Part shown: positions 8,763-18,407 of the stretch, piece after piece
How the letters are laid out: each line of letters starts with the position of its first letter
Position numbering within the stretch: the first letter of the stretch is position 1
From: Novosphingobium sp. CECT 9465
GTDB lineage: Bacteria > Pseudomonadota > Alphaproteobacteria > Sphingomonadales > Sphingomonadaceae
Assembly (NCBI RefSeq): GCF_920987055.1
Contig: NZ_CAKLBX010000001.1
Coordinates: 2,590,501-2,654,500, forward strand
Length of the DNA: 64,000 nucleotides
Reading direction: 5' to 3'
Translations under genes and position numbers: made by a program
Notes under the pieces: model-generated
The model's input: the letters and a program-made list of their open reading frames with translations, nothing else
What the model was told of the DNA's origin: nothing
Database searches by the model: none

Positions 8763-9347
8763 ATGCTCGAAGACGAGATCCTTTCCGAATTCCGCGCCAG
8801 CCAGGCTCTTCTCGAAGGCCATTTCCTGCTTTCATCCGGGCGGCACAGCGCGCACTACCTTCAGTGCGCGCGCGTTCTGATGGACCCGATGCGCGCCTCG
8901 CGCCTTGCCGTGGCCATCGCCCAGAAGCTCCCGCGCGACATCCGCTCGCAGATCCAGAAGGTTGTCGCCCCGGCCATGGGCGGAGTGATCATCGGCCATG
9001 AAGTCGGCCGCGCACTCGGCGTAGAAGCGATGTTCGTCGAACGCCCCACCGGCACTTTCGAACTGCGCCGCGGCTTCGCCCTCAACCCCGGCGACAAGGT
9101 GCTGATGGTCGAGGACGTGGTGACGACCGGCCTTTCCAGCCGCGAGGCGATCAAGGCCATCGAGGAAGCGGGGGGCGAAGTGATCGCTGCGGCTTCGCTG
9201 ATCGATCGATCGGCGGGCAGCGTGGATATTGGTGTGCCCTTCTTCCCGCTGGTCGCGCTGAACTTCCCGACATACGCGGCGGACGAATTGCCGCCCGAAC
9301 TGGCCGCAACCCCTGCGGTGAAACCGGGCAGCCGGGCGACCGCCTGA
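8763..9347 (+). CDS. pyrE: Orotate phosphoribosyltransferase
   Basis: A 194-residue cytosolic enzyme of the de novo pyrimidine pathway that joins orotate to PRPP. The PRPP-binding signature is [18 protein letters not shown] around residues 116-133, and [16 protein letters not shown] is the preceding conserved loop. The N-terminal [11 protein letters not shown] is typical of the alphaproteobacterial branch. Its stop overlaps the pdxJ ATG (TGATG), making a pyrE-pdxJ pair transcribed away from coxB. Confidence 0.96.
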   Translation: MLEDEILSEFRASQALLEGHFLLSSGRHSAHYLQCARVLMDPMRASRLAVAIAQKLPRDIRSQIQKVVAPAMGGVIIGHEVGRALGVEAMFVERPTGTFELRRGFALNPGDKVLMVEDVVTTGLSSREAIKAIEEAGGEVIAAASLIDRSAGSVDIGVPFFPLVALNFPTYAADELPPELAATPAVKPGSRATA

Positions 9348-10102
9348 TGGCCATGCTGCTGCCTGCGCGCCTGCGGCCCAACAGTCTCAGGCTGGGCGTC
9401 AACATCGATCACGTCGCCACCATCCGCAACGCGCGCGGCGGCGATCATCCCGATCCGGTGCGCGCCGCTGAAATCGTCGCCAGCGTGGGCGGCGATGGCA
9501 TCACCGCGCACTTGCGCGAAGACCGCCGCCATATCCGCGACGAGGACCTGGCGCGCATTCAGGCGGCGACCAACCTGCCGCTCAACCTGGAAATGGCCGC
9601 GACCGACGAAATGGTCGAAATCGCGCTTCGCCACCGCCCCCACGCCGCCTGCATCGTGCCCGAACGGCGTGAGGAGCGCACGACCGAGGGCGGTCTGGAC
9701 GCGGCGGGTCAGCACAACCGCCTTGCCCCCATCGTCTCGCGCCTGACCGATGCGGGCATCCGCGTCAGCCTGTTCATCGCGCCCGAAGCCCGCCAGATCG
9801 AGGCAGCGATGAAGCTGGGCGCGCCGGTGGTGGAACTGCACACCGGCGAATATGCCCATGCCGAAGGCGAGGCTGTTGCGGTCGAACTGAAGCGCATTGC
9901 CGATATGGCGGCGCTGGCTGCCGTTAATGGCATCGAGCCACATGCAGGCCACGGCCTGACGTATGAGAACGTCCAGCCGATTGCCGCCATCCCGCAACTC
10001 GCAGAACTCAACATCGGGCACTACCTGATCGGTGAAGCGATCTTCGTCGGGCTTGAGACAGCCGTGCGGCGTATGCGCGATCTGATGGACGAGGCGCGGT
10101 GA
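9347..10102 (+). CDS. pdxJ: Pyridoxine 5'-phosphate synthase
   Basis: A 251-residue TIM-barrel enzyme condensing 1-deoxyxylulose 5-phosphate with 1-amino-acetone 3-phosphate, the last step of the DXP-dependent vitamin B6 pathway. Signatures: [18 protein letters not shown] near the start, [16 protein letters not shown], and [25 protein letters not shown] lies at the C-terminus. The upstream enzyme PdxA is encoded at 27982-28983. Start ATG overlaps the pyrE stop; an internal Met at codon 3 is an alternative. Confidence 0.97.
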   Translation: MAMLLPARLRPNSLRLGVNIDHVATIRNARGGDHPDPVRAAEIVASVGGDGITAHLREDRRHIRDEDLARIQAATNLPLNLEMAATDEMVEIALRHRPHAACIVPERREERTTEGGLDAAGQHNRLAPIVSRLTDAGIRVSLFIAPEARQIEAAMKLGAPVVELHTGEYAHAEGEAVAVELKRIADMAALAAVNGIEPHAGHGLTYENVQPIAAIPQLAELNIGHYLIGEAIFVGLETAVRRMRDLMDEAR

Positions 10103-10119
10103 GAGCCTATGCTCCCTAT

Positions 10120-10252
10120 CCTCCCCGGCACGGGGAGGGGGACCGCGCGCAGCGTGGTGGAGGGGGCTATCCAGATGGCACGGCACCTGCCGAGAGTCCC
10201 CTCCACCACGCCGCCTGCGGCGACGCGGTCCCCCTCCCCGTGCCGGGGAGGA
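10120..10252 (+). repeat. Long inverted intergenic repeat (copy 1)
   Basis: About 133 bp whose ends are complementary: CTCCCCGGCACGGGGAGGGG at the left and the matching CCCCTCCCCGTGCCGGGGAG at the right, with further complementary inner segments (GTGGTGGAGGGG against CCCCTCCACCAC). A second copy lies between purM and purN (19524-19662). The right arm supplies GGGGAGGA, the Shine-Dalgarno of acpS. Confidence 0.85.
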
Positions 10253-10256
10253 TTGC

Positions 10257-10676
10257 ATGATCATCGCCATCGGTTCGGACCTCTGCAACATCGAGCGCAT
10301 CCGGTCTTCGCTCGACCGCTTTGGCGAACGGTTCCTCAACCGCGTGTTCACCGATGTTGAGAAGGCCAAGGCCGAGCGCCGCCCGTTCACCAAGGCAGGC
10401 ACACTGGCCAAGCGTTTCGCCGCGAAGGAGGCTTTCTCCAAGGCGGTCGGAACCGGGTTCAAGGCCGGTGTGTTCATGAAGGACATCGGCGTGGTCAACG
10501 CAAGGTCGGGCGCGCCGACGCTGGCGCTCACCGGCGGCGCGGCGGCGCGGCTGGCCGCGATCACGCCCGATGGCCACGAAGCATTCGTTCACCTTACGCT
10601 GACTGACGATCATCCATGGGCGCAGGCCTTTGTGGTGATCGAGGCCCGCCCTCTAGCCGGAAACCCCGTCGCTTGA
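10257..10676 (+). CDS. acpS: Holo-[acyl-carrier-protein] synthase
   Basis: A 139-residue protein transferring 4'-phosphopantetheine from CoA to acyl carrier protein. The magnesium-binding Asp lies in [11 protein letters not shown] (residues 6-16) and the second metal ligand in [16 protein letters not shown] (about 55-70), both intact. The ATG is 4 nt after a strong GGAGGA that belongs to the preceding repeat. The stop overlaps the probable TTG start of lepB, so acpS and lepB form a coupled pair. Confidence 0.96.
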   Translation: MIIAIGSDLCNIERIRSSLDRFGERFLNRVFTDVEKAKAERRPFTKAGTLAKRFAAKEAFSKAVGTGFKAGVFMKDIGVVNARSGAPTLALTGGAAARLAAITPDGHEAFVHLTLTDDHPWAQAFVVIEARPLAGNPVA

Positions 10677-11581
10677 CCCAACCCGATCCACAGGACGAAA
10701 ATCTGTCCCCTCCCCCGCCACCGCCCGGAACCGGGGTCGACTGGTGGGGCGAGATTCGCGGCCTTGCGGCGATGCTGCTGGCGGTCGTGCTGTTCCACAG
10801 CTTCATAGCCAAGCCGTTCTATATCCCGTCGATCTCGATGATGCCCAACTTGCTGGTGGGCGATCGGCTGGTGGTGTCCAAGTACCCCTACGGATGGTCG
10901 TGGGTGTCGGCGTCGTTCCACGTCCTGCCACGCGGCGACGGGCGGGTGCTGCCTGCCACTCCGAACTATGGCGATATCGTGATCGCCGTTCCACCAGACC
11001 GCGATGAGGATTACATCAAGCGCGTGATCGCCCTGCCGGGAGACCGGATCGCCGTCATCCATGGGCAGGTCATCCTAAACGGGAAACTGGTGCCACAGCA
11101 GGTGGAACCACCGGTGCAGATCCCGGTTGATCCCGAACTCTCGTGCGACGGCGCGCCGTGCTATGACATGTTCGAGCGCTACCGGACGCGACTGTCCGAT
11201 GGGCGCGAGGTCTATGAACTGCCCGCCTTCCGCGAGACCCTGCCGAATGGGGCAAGCTATGTGATCATCGATCATACCGACCAGATGCTTGACAACTATC
11301 CCGAAACACTGGTGCCCGCAGGCCATGTCTTCCTGATGGGCGACAATCGCGATCACTCCGCCGACAGCCGCGCATCCATAGAAGAAAAGGGTCTGGGCGG
11401 TCCGGTGCCGCTGGCCAACGTGGGCGGGCGCGCGGAATTCATCACGTTCTCGCTGGATGGCAGCGAATCGTTCAATCCGCTCACATGGTGGACAGCCTTG
11501 CGCGATGGGCGCGCGTGGAGCAAATTGCGGCCTGAAATCCGCCGTCAGACGGAAATCGGCACAGCCCGGACGGAGCGCTGA
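10673..11581 (+). CDS. lepB: Signal peptidase I
   Basis: A serine/lysine-dyad membrane peptidase (S26A) that removes signal peptides in the periplasm. From TTG at 10673 it has 302 residues: an N-terminal proline-rich stretch, one membrane helix (about residues 28-46), the nucleophile serine in [13 protein letters not shown], the general-base lysine in [14 protein letters not shown], and [11 protein letters not shown] (box E). TTG is preferred because it overlaps the acpS stop (TTGA); an ATG at 10616 would overlap acpS by 61 nt. The insert between boxes D and E is long, as in other sphingomonads. Confidence 0.93.
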   Translation: MTQPDPQDENLSPPPPPPGTGVDWWGEIRGLAAMLLAVVLFHSFIAKPFYIPSISMMPNLLVGDRLVVSKYPYGWSWVSASFHVLPRGDGRVLPATPNYGDIVIAVPPDRDEDYIKRVIALPGDRIAVIHGQVILNGKLVPQQVEPPVQIPVDPELSCDGAPCYDMFERYRTRLSDGREVYELPAFRETLPNGASYVIIDHTDQMLDNYPETLVPAGHVFLMGDNRDHSADSRASIEEKGLGGPVPLANVGGRAEFITFSLDGSESFNPLTWWTALRDGRAWSKLRPEIRRQTEIGTARTER

Positions 11582-11586
11582 CCTGC

Positions 11587-12648
11587 ATGGATGATTCGGT
11601 TCCAACACGGGCCGCCGGGCCGACCGACATCTCGGACGGTCTGGTAAAGCGCGAGGCGAAGAAGGCCGCGGTGTGGCTGGGCGTGGCGGGGTTGTTCGCG
11701 CTGGCGGTCATTCTGGCGCAGCCGATCATGGTGATCATCGGCGGCATCGTGTTCGCCGCGATGATCGACGGCGGGCAGCGCCTGATCGCCCGCGTGGCGC
11801 CGTTCCTGCCGCGCGGCCTGCGGATCACGCTTGTCCTCCTTGGGGCGGTGAGCTTTCTTGTCTGGCTTGTCACTTTTGCCGGTGGCCAGATTGCAGCGCA
11901 GGCCGCTGAATTTCCGGCGGTCGTGCAAGCCCAGCTCGCACGGCTGACGCTGTGGGCGCAAAGCCATGGCATCACGATGCGCGATCTCAACCTGCAACAG
12001 ATCGCCAGCCAGGTGCTCGGCAGCGTGGGGCAGGTCACGCGGGCACTTGGCGGCATTTTCGGCGGCTTCACTACCGCGTTTCTGATCTTCATCCTGGCGA
12101 TCTACTTCGTGATCGAACCGGATATCTACCGGCGCGGCTTTGCATGGATGATGCCCGCCGAAAGTCGTGATCATTTCGAAGGCACGGCGCTGCGCATGGG
12201 CAAGGCGCTGCGAATGCTGCTGTTCGGGCGTCTGATCGGCATGACCGTGGAAGGCGTGGCCACGTGGGCGCTGCTGGCGTGGTGGGGCGTACCGATGGCG
12301 GCGCTGCTGGGCCTGCTGACCGGCCTTCTGGCCTTCCTGCCCAATATCGGTGCGCCCATTTCCGGGCTGCTGATGGTACTGGTCGGATTTTCCGGTGGCA
12401 CGGAAATGGGCCTGTTCTGCATTGCGGTCTATGTCGTGGTCCAGACCGTCGATGGCAACATCATCGTCCCGATGGTGGCCAAGCGAACCGCCGATCTTGC
12501 CCCTGCGCTTGTGCTCGGCGCGCAGTTGGTGTTCGGCCTGCTATTCGGCATACTGGGGCTGATGCTGGCTGATCCCATTGTGGCCATGATCAAGATCGCA
12601 CTCGAACGGCAGGCCGCCCGCAACGACGCCAATCGCACGACGGATTAG
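11587..12648 (+). CDS. AI-2E family transporter (permease)
   Basis: A 353-residue polytopic protein with about seven to eight hydrophobic segments and the AI-2E/PerM signatures: FLPNIGAPISGLLMVLVG and the C-terminal VDGNIIVPMVAKRTADLAPALVLGAQLVFG followed by LADPIVAMI. The family includes autoinducer-2 exporters and Na+/H+ antiporters; which applies is unknown. It starts 5 nt after lepB. A distant paralogue lies at 55001-56086. Confidence 0.88.
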   Translation: MDDSVPTRAAGPTDISDGLVKREAKKAAVWLGVAGLFALAVILAQPIMVIIGGIVFAAMIDGGQRLIARVAPFLPRGLRITLVLLGAVSFLVWLVTFAGGQIAAQAAEFPAVVQAQLARLTLWAQSHGITMRDLNLQQIASQVLGSVGQVTRALGGIFGGFTTAFLIFILAIYFVIEPDIYRRGFAWMMPAESRDHFEGTALRMGKALRMLLFGRLIGMTVEGVATWALLAWWGVPMAALLGLLTGLLAFLPNIGAPISGLLMVLVGFSGGTEMGLFCIAVYVVVQTVDGNIIVPMVAKRTADLAPALVLGAQLVFGLLFGILGLMLADPIVAMIKIALERQAARNDANRTTD

Positions 12649-12664
12649 CCAAGGGACCTTAACT

Positions 12665-13810
12665 GTGGCGCGCAAGTTCCTCTATTTTATCGCCGTTCTG
12701 GTCGTGCTGGTGATCGCGGCATTGATCGTTCTGCGAATCTGGTCGACCGAATTGACCCGCTATGCCTTTGTGCCGAAAGTCGCGTTCGAACAGGTCCGCC
12801 CTCTTCCGGCCGGGGCCTATGCCAATCGCGCGATGTGGATTTCCCGGCCCGACATCGGCGCCGATGATCCCGCACAGTGGGCGCCCGATGGCATTGCCCG
12901 GCAGCAGGGAAAGGCCGCGGTGTTCTTCATCCACCCCACATCCTACCTTGCGCGCAAGCACTGGAATGCGCCTGTCGACGAACAGGACAGCGCGCGCCGC
13001 GCCATCTATTTCGTCCGCGCCATGGCCTCTGCATTCAATGGACAGGCGCAAGTATGGGCGCCACGGTACAGGCAGGCCGCGTTCGGTGCATTTCTTACAA
13101 ATCAGCCCCAGGCCAGACAGGCGCTCGACGCCGCCTACATGGACGTGCGCCAGGCGTTCGACACCTTCGTGGCGGCAACGCCCAGGGAAACGCCGATCGT
13201 GCTTGCAGGGCATAGCCAGGGCGCGTTTCACCTGATGCGGCTGCTCAAGGATCGCGTCGCAGGAACGCCTCTCGCCGCCCGCGTCGTCGCGGCCTACCCG
13301 ATCGGCTGGCCGATCTCGATCGCGCATGATCTGCCCGCAATGGGCCTGTCTCCTTGCGCAACGCCCGACCAGACCCGCTGCGTGATGACGTGGAGCAGCT
13401 TTGCCGAACCAGCCGATCCGGCGCTTGTGCTCGAAGCCTATCGCGCGCGGCCCGCGCTGGATGGCAAGGCCAAGGGCACCGAAGCCACGCTCTGCACCAA
13501 TCCGCTGACGGGGCGGGTTGGCGGCAGCGCCCCGGCATCGGCCAACCTTGGCACGCTCCGCATTTCCGAGGAACTGTCTGACGGAGAATTGATAAAAGAG
13601 GCCATCCCCGCCCGCTGCGATCCGGCAACCGGGATGCTCCTGATCGGTGAATCGCCGGAAATCGGGCCGTTCGTCCTGCCCGGCAACAATTACCACGTCT
13701 ATGACATTCCGCTGTTCTGGTCGAACCTGCGCGCCGATGTGGCGCGGCGAACCGACGCATGGGAAGCGGCGCGGGAGACCGACGCACGGGAAGCGGCGCG
13801 TCGCCCGTGA
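12665..13810 (+). CDS. DUF3089 domain alpha/beta hydrolase-like protein
   Basis: A 381-residue protein starting with GTG behind AAGGGA. It has one N-terminal membrane anchor or signal segment (residues 5-25), a DUF3089 domain with FFIHPTSYL and QVWAPRYRQAAFGAF, and the nucleophile elbow GHSQGAFHLMRLL near residues 180-192. The catalytic Ser is therefore visible; substrate is unknown. It ends with a duplicated low-complexity tail rich in Glu/Ala/Arg (the unit around RETDAREAA). Its stop overlaps the ruvX start. Confidence 0.87.
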   Translation: MARKFLYFIAVLVVLVIAALIVLRIWSTELTRYAFVPKVAFEQVRPLPAGAYANRAMWISRPDIGADDPAQWAPDGIARQQGKAAVFFIHPTSYLARKHWNAPVDEQDSARRAIYFVRAMASAFNGQAQVWAPRYRQAAFGAFLTNQPQARQALDAAYMDVRQAFDTFVAATPRETPIVLAGHSQGAFHLMRLLKDRVAGTPLAARVVAAYPIGWPISIAHDLPAMGLSPCATPDQTRCVMTWSSFAEPADPALVLEAYRARPALDGKAKGTEATLCTNPLTGRVGGSAPASANLGTLRISEELSDGELIKEAIPARCDPATGMLLIGESPEIGPFVLPGNNYHVYDIPLFWSNLRADVARRTDAWEAARETDAREAARRP

Positions 13811-14274
13811 TCTGCGAATCCATCATCGATATGCGCGCGGCGCTGCCCGAAGGCGGTGTGTTGCTGGGCCTCGATACCGGCACCAAGACCATCGGCCTTG
13901 CCCTGTGCGATCCGCAATGGCGCTTTGCCACGGCGGGCAAGACCATTCGTCGTACCAAATTCATGGCCGACAAGGCGCAATTGCAGGCGCTGATCATCCA
14001 GCGTGATGTCAGGGGACTGGTCATCGGACTGCCTTTGAACATGGATGGGACCGGCAGCCCACGATCGCAGGGCGCGCGGGCGATGGCACGCAATCTGGAA
14101 GACATCGGCCTGCCCATCCTGATGTGGGATGAACGCTGGAGCACGCAGGCAGCAAACCGCGCGATGATCGAACAGGACTTCAGCCGCGCCAAGCGCGCTG
14201 AACGTATCGATTCGCATGCGGCCGCACTGATCCTGCAAGGCGCGATAGATGCGCTTGCCGGAAGCGCCTTCTAA
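13807..14274 (+). CDS. ruvX: Putative pre-16S rRNA nuclease / Holliday junction resolvase-like YqgF
   Basis: From GTG at 13807, which overlaps the DUF3089 stop (GTGA), the product is 155 residues, the usual YqgF size. Family motifs are all present: LLGLDTGTKTIGLALCD, VIGLPLNMDGTGSPRSQ, LMWDERWSTQAAN and the C-terminal RIDSHAAALILQGAI with the last acidic residue. The fold is RNase H-like; members mature the 16S rRNA 5' end. A longer reading frame upstream runs inside the preceding gene and is not needed. Confidence 0.93.
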   Translation: MICESIIDMRAALPEGGVLLGLDTGTKTIGLALCDPQWRFATAGKTIRRTKFMADKAQLQALIIQRDVRGLVIGLPLNMDGTGSPRSQGARAMARNLEDIGLPILMWDERWSTQAANRAMIEQDFSRAKRAERIDSHAAALILQGAIDALAGSAF

Positions 14275-14327
14275 CCGCGCAATTAAATCTGCTTGAAATT
14301 GCGCCTGTCGAACGGCACTGCAAGGAA

Positions 14328-14846
14328 ATGAACGATACGCCCGACAACAACGGCCCTGATCCCGCAATGGAAAACGGTTTCAAAAACAATAGCGCGGCCT
14401 TCGATCCGGCGGAATTTGGCACGTTCATGGCGAACTACGGCCACGCGGGGTTCGTCGGCATGCGATATGTCGGGCATGGTGAAAACTGGGTGGAAGTTGC
14501 CTTTCCATGGCACGAGGATCTGGTGGGCGATCCCGATACCGGTGTGCTGGCATCGGGTCCGATCATCAGCCTTCTCGATAATGCCACATCTATGGCCGTC
14601 TGGACGAAGCGCGGCACTTTCAGTCCGCAAGTGACACTGGACCTGCGGATCGATTATGTCCGCGCGGCAACACCGGGAAAGACTGTCGTGGCGTGGGCTG
14701 AATGCTATCGCCTGAAAAAGTCCATGGCGTTCGTGCGCGGCATCGCTCACGACGGCGATATTGCCGATCCGGTCGCCCACGCGGTTGGCATCTTCATCCA
14801 GATTGAAGCCGAAGACCGGCCGAACACTGCGGAGATTTCGGCATGA
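14328..14846 (+). CDS. PaaI-like hotdog-fold thioesterase (first of tandem pair)
   Basis: A 172-residue protein with the hotdog thioesterase pattern GVLASGPIISLLDNATSMAVW at about residues 64-84 in place of the common HGG motif, then VTLDLRIDYVRAATPGKTVVAWAECYRLKKSMAFVRG. The N-terminal 25 residues are polar and probably disordered. The neighbouring gene encodes a second PaaI-like protein and starts 4 nt before this stop (ATGA), so the two could form a hetero-oligomer. Substrate not inferable. Confidence 0.85.
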   Translation: MNDTPDNNGPDPAMENGFKNNSAAFDPAEFGTFMANYGHAGFVGMRYVGHGENWVEVAFPWHEDLVGDPDTGVLASGPIISLLDNATSMAVWTKRGTFSPQVTLDLRIDYVRAATPGKTVVAWAECYRLKKSMAFVRGIAHDGDIADPVAHAVGIFIQIEAEDRPNTAEISA

Positions 14847-15265
14847 GCGACGAAACGATCGAACGCCTTGCCGCGCAGATGCCGCCATTTGCGCGTTCCA
14901 TGGGTATTCAGGTGGACCATATCGCCCAAGGTGTGCCGGTACTGACGATGAATTTTTCAGAGCGCGTACTGGGCCGTCCCGGATTTCTCCATGGCGGCGC
15001 GATTGCCGGACTGCTGGAAATTGCCGCGATCACCGCCCTGCGCTGCGATCTCGATCACGAAGGCGAAAGCCTGCGGTTCAAACCGGTCAACATCTCGGTC
15101 GAATTTCTGCGCGGCGGCACGATGATCCAGACGTTCGCGCAGGGGCAGGTCATTCGCGCCGGGCGCCGCATCGCCAATGTTCGTGCGGACGCATGGCAGG
15201 CCTCTCGCGACAAGCCGCTGGCCAGTTGCTGGATGAACTTCCTGCTCAAGCCGAAGCAGGTCTAA
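14843..15265 (+). CDS. PaaI-like hotdog-fold thioesterase (second of tandem pair)
   Basis: A 140-residue hotdog protein with the more canonical FLHGGAIAGLLEIAAITAL motif near residues 50-68, followed by KPVNISVEFLRGGTMIQTFAQGQVIRAG. It overlaps the upstream thioesterase gene by 4 nt. The gene is convergent with the DUF2794 gene on the other strand, and the two stop codons overlap by 4 nt. Acyl-CoA thioesterase activity is a family inference; no substrate evidence is present. Confidence 0.86.
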   Translation: MSDETIERLAAQMPPFARSMGIQVDHIAQGVPVLTMNFSERVLGRPGFLHGGAIAGLLEIAAITALRCDLDHEGESLRFKPVNISVEFLRGGTMIQTFAQGQVIRAGRRIANVRADAWQASRDKPLASCWMNFLLKPKQV

Positions 15266-15564
15266 TCCTCGACCACTTTCATCAGCCGCCGTTCCAGCGG
15301 TGACAGGACGCCGGCGAGATCGTGTCCGCGCTTCAGCACTTGCCCGGCTTCGCCGAACAGTGCCCACATGCCCTGCTTGCCTCGCAAGGAAGGGCGCTTT
15401 TCAATGCGCGCGGTGGGGCGTTCGGCAGTGCGCCTGAATGCGGCGAAGCTCGCTGCGTCCTTGCCGAAATCCATGGCGTAATCGCGCCAGAATCCCGCAG
15501 CGACCATGCGACCGTAAAGATCGAGGATACGCAACAGTTCGGGGCGGTCGAACGCCACCTGCAA
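15262..15564 (-). CDS. DUF2794 domain-containing protein
   Basis: A 100-residue protein from a TTG start, containing the DUF2794 core FDRPELLRILDLYGRMVAAG and GFWRDYAMDFGKDAASFAAFRRTAERP. The frame stays open and protein-like upstream (TILPFPHAQPPL), reaching a CTG at 15633 that overlaps the cysE stop (CTGA). A 123-residue product from that CTG would match the usual family length better; no ATG, GTG or TTG lies in the extension. Function unknown. The convergent thioesterase overlaps its 3' end by 4 nt. Confidence 0.85.
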   Translation of the reverse strand: MQVAFDRPELLRILDLYGRMVAAGFWRDYAMDFGKDAASFAAFRRTAERPTARIEKRPSLRGKQGMWALFGEAGQVLKRGHDLAGVLSPLERRLMKVVED

Positions 15565-15629
15565 AGGCGGCTGCGCATGGGGAAAGGGCAGTATCGTGCC
15601 CGGACTGCCCGGTTCGGACCCGCTTGCGC

Positions 15630-16355
15630 TCAGTTGCGCGTCCTCCGCGATGCCGAGCTTGGCGGTGGTGCCGGGGTCAACCCACCATCGCCGGTCTGCG
15701 CCGCGATCAGCGCCGCAACCTGCGTCTTGAGCATGGCGACTTCAGCCTCCAGATCATCGACGCGGCTGCCGCCATTGGGTTCGCACGGTTCCTTGCACGG
15801 GGTGCCGTAAGGGATGAATTCCTTGAGCCAGGTTTCCGCCGGAACCAGCGTGGACCGCGCCTTGAGGCCGACCATCGTCGCACCTTCGGGCACGTCATCG
15901 GTCACCACCGCATTTGCGCCAACGCGCGCGCGCGGCCCGACGGTGATCGGCCCAAGAATCTGCGCGCCAGAACCGATGATCGCATTGTCGCACAGTGTCG
16001 GGTGACGCTTGCCCGGAACGCCGTTGGCGGGATTGGTGCCGCCAAGGGTTACGCACTGGTAGATCGTCACATTGTCGCCGATCTCGCACGTTTCGCCGAT
16101 CACGGTGAAACCATGGTCGATAAACAGGTGCTTGCCGATCTTCGCGCCGGGATGAATGTCGATCGCGGTCAGGAAACGCGAGAAGTGGTTCACCGCGCGC
16201 GCAAGGAAAAACAGATCGGCTTCGAACAACCAATGCGCCAGCCGATGGAAACCGACCGCCCACAAACCGGGATAAAGCAGGATTTCCCAACGCGAGCGCG
16301 GCGCGGGATCGCGCGAGCGGATCGAGTCCAGATAATCGATCAGGCCGTTCAACAT
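15630..16355 (-). CDS. cysE: Serine O-acetyltransferase
   Basis: A 241-residue left-handed beta-helix acetyltransferase of the EpsC/CysE type that makes O-acetylserine for cysteine synthesis. Signatures: FSRFLTAIDIHPGAKIG, LFIDHGFTVIGETCEIGDN, and QCVTLGGTNPANG, with repeated hexapeptide turns through residue ~170. The C-terminal region (about 195-241) includes a short coiled-coil-like stretch and a basic tail. It is preceded on the same strand by the Hda gene. Confidence 0.95.
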   Translation of the reverse strand: MLNGLIDYLDSIRSRDPAPRSRWEILLYPGLWAVGFHRLAHWLFEADLFFLARAVNHFSRFLTAIDIHPGAKIGKHLFIDHGFTVIGETCEIGDNVTIYQCVTLGGTNPANGVPGKRHPTLCDNAIIGSGAQILGPITVGPRARVGANAVVTDDVPEGATMVGLKARSTLVPAETWLKEFIPYGTPCKEPCEPNGGSRVDDLEAEVAMLKTQVAALIAAQTGDGGLTPAPPPSSASRRTRN

Positions 16356-16381
16356 GCCCCAATTCTCTCTCTTTCAACCGG

Positions 16382-16993
16382 CTAAAGCAAGCGCGGCTGG
16401 AATTCCCCTGATCGCTCGGCAAGCGCATCGCGAACAAGGGATATGGTGACGGGTGCTTTACGCTCAAGGGACAGGCGGTCAAGAGTTTCAATCAGCAACT
16501 CTATTTCAGCATGGCTGCGTTCGATTCGCGGCAGAAGATACGCCAGCACGGCATCGCCCAGGACAAGGCCGCGGCGCCCGGCATGTTCGCCGATCAGGCC
16601 TGCCAGCAATTCATCATCGGGCGGGCCGATCTCGATCAGCAGGGCCGATCCCAGGCGCGAGGCAAGATCGGGCAAGGCGATTGACCACGATCCGGGCGCG
16701 CGATTGCTGACCAGCAGCAACGGACGGCCATCGGCCTGCGCGCGGTTCCAGAGATGAAACAGGTCGTTTTCGGGCAGGGTGTCGGCATCGTCGATCACTT
16801 CGCCACCGCCGCTTTCGGCAAACCAGCGCGCCAGCAGGCTCTTTCCCGAACGTGGTGGCCCCGCCAGAATTGCGGTGCGGAACGGCCAGCGTTCCGCCGC
16901 CTGAAGCGCTTCGATCACCGGCGTCAGCGAGGCGCCGAGCACGATGGTCTCTGCGCCGCGCGCGGTCAGAAGCGGTAGAGCGATCTGCGACAT
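16382..16993 (-). CDS. DnaA-related replication regulator Hda (HdaA)
   Basis: A 203-residue AAA+ protein lacking the DnaA DNA-binding domain. The Walker A is LAGPPRSGKSLLARWF at about residues 42-57, Walker B is represented by EVIDDADTLPE, and the sensor-1 region by PLLLVSNRAPGSW with SRLGSALLIEIGPPDDE downstream. The start MSQIALPL carries the QxxLPL clamp-binding motif by which Hda contacts the DNA polymerase sliding clamp to stimulate DnaA-ATP hydrolysis. It lies 27 nt before cysE on the same strand. Confidence 0.92.
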   Translation of the reverse strand: MSQIALPLLTARGAETIVLGASLTPVIEALQAAERWPFRTAILAGPPRSGKSLLARWFAESGGGEVIDDADTLPENDLFHLWNRAQADGRPLLLVSNRAPGSWSIALPDLASRLGSALLIEIGPPDDELLAGLIGEHAGRRGLVLGDAVLAYLLPRIERSHAEIELLIETLDRLSLERKAPVTISLVRDALAERSGEFQPRLL

Positions 16994-17026
16994 GGTGGCA
17001 GTTATACGTTGAAAACCGGCAAAGGG

Positions 17027-18295
17027 TTACTTGCGGATCGAAAGCGCGCCCGCGCCCGCCGTTACCCGCCAGCCCTGTGCCCGCAACGCGGCCGCCAGCG
17101 CATCGATCTCGCCCGCATACGTCACACGCATGACCGACGTTCCGCCAATGGCGATCGATGTCGAAACCGCGCTGCGCACACCGGGAATACCCCGCAACGC
17201 AGCCATACCTGCATCGACTGCCGCAGCATCGGCGGTTGCAAACTGGACGGTGACGTTCGACGTGACCGCCGCCGCCGCTGACGCGGTCGATGTCGGCTGC
17301 GCCTGCGGATCCCCATTGGTGCCGGGTGCTGTACGCGCCGGACCTTCCGCCGCAAGAATCCGGTCGATCAGTTCTGGATCGATTTCCGGCGCGATGTTCA
17401 GTGTAGGATCGGGGCGCAGCAGTCCGCTTGCCAGAGAATCGCTGAAGATGCGGTCAAGCCGGCCGATGGCATCCTCAAGCATCCGGGGCAATTCCGCCTC
17501 ATTGCGCGCCGTCAGCGTGAAACTGCCGAGGAAACGGTTGTCCGGGCCATAGCGCGCAGTGAAGGTGCCATGCACGGGCCCGCCGGGATATTCGCGCGTC
17601 AGCCGTGCAATCGGCATGATCACGTCCGCCGCGCCGAACTCGTCGAGAATCACACGCCACCAGTTGCGGCTGCGGCGTTCAAGCTGGCCTGCGGTAAGCA
17701 GCAGCGAATCGGAGCCGGCGCCGGCCGGACGCACATAATCGATAGCGCTGTTGCCGGTGCGGTATTCGGCCCATGCCTTCTGCCACGGGCTGCGCGTTTC
17801 GAACACGGTCGCCACGCCGCCCTGATAAAGCACCGGGATCACCAGCATCGGCGCCGAGCGCGCCCGTGCTCCGGTCATCCCCAATCGTTCGCTGGTGCGC
17901 GTACGGTCGAAGATCACGCCCAGCCGTGCAATATAGCGGCGCGGGCCGATCTGTTCGTGTTCGACCACGATGGCCGAAATCATCGATTCGATGGTCGAAT
18001 CGTCCAGTCCGGGCGCCGCCCCACCGCTGCCGTTGGAGGCCCACAGCTTTTCCCAGCCCTTGCGCGCGGCTTCGCGCCAGCCATTGCTGCGCGCATCTTC
18101 GGCATTGTCTCCGCTGACGTTGACCGCGATTCCGCGCACCTCGAAATCGCCGTTGCTGGCAATCGGCGGAATCCCGCGATCCCCTTCGATCTGGGCGAGC
18201 AGCGCAGCCCCGCCCAGCCCGGCAAGCAGGGCCAGCCCGATGATCAGGGCTTTGCGGTTCCGGGCACTTTCGAAAGGCAGGCGCAGCGCGACCAA
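17027..18295 (-). CDS. DUF2066 domain-containing membrane-anchored protein
   Basis: From TTG at 18295 the product is 422 residues, with a basic N-terminus, one membrane/signal segment ([19 protein letters not shown]) and the DUF2066 region [21 protein letters not shown]. The reading frame extends to 18409, but that would overlap the divergent purM start and put 38 implausible residues ahead of the signal. The C-terminal part has an Ala/Thr-rich linker and a small repeat-like domain. Function unknown. Probably periplasmic. Confidence 0.8.
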   Translation of the reverse strand: MVALRLPFESARNRKALIIGLALLAGLGGAALLAQIEGDRGIPPIASNGDFEVRGIAVNVSGDNAEDARSNGWREAARKGWEKLWASNGSGGAAPGLDDSTIESMISAIVVEHEQIGPRRYIARLGVIFDRTRTSERLGMTGARARSAPMLVIPVLYQGGVATVFETRSPWQKAWAEYRTGNSAIDYVRPAGAGSDSLLLTAGQLERRSRNWWRVILDEFGAADVIMPIARLTREYPGGPVHGTFTARYGPDNRFLGSFTLTARNEAELPRMLEDAIGRLDRIFSDSLASGLLRPDPTLNIAPEIDPELIDRILAAEGPARTAPGTNGDPQAQPTSTASAAAAVTSNVTVQFATADAAAVDAGMAALRGIPGVRSAVSTSIAIGGTSVMRVTYAGEIDALAAALRAQGWRVTAGAGALSIRK

Positions 18296-18407
18296 GGGAA
18301 CTCCAGAACCATTTTGGCCGCGATCTTGGGGACAAGGCGGCTTGCCGGAGCGCTTTTGCCCAAAGGCAAGTGGAAATCCAAGCAGGAAAGCGCTAGGCGC
18401 GCGTTCC

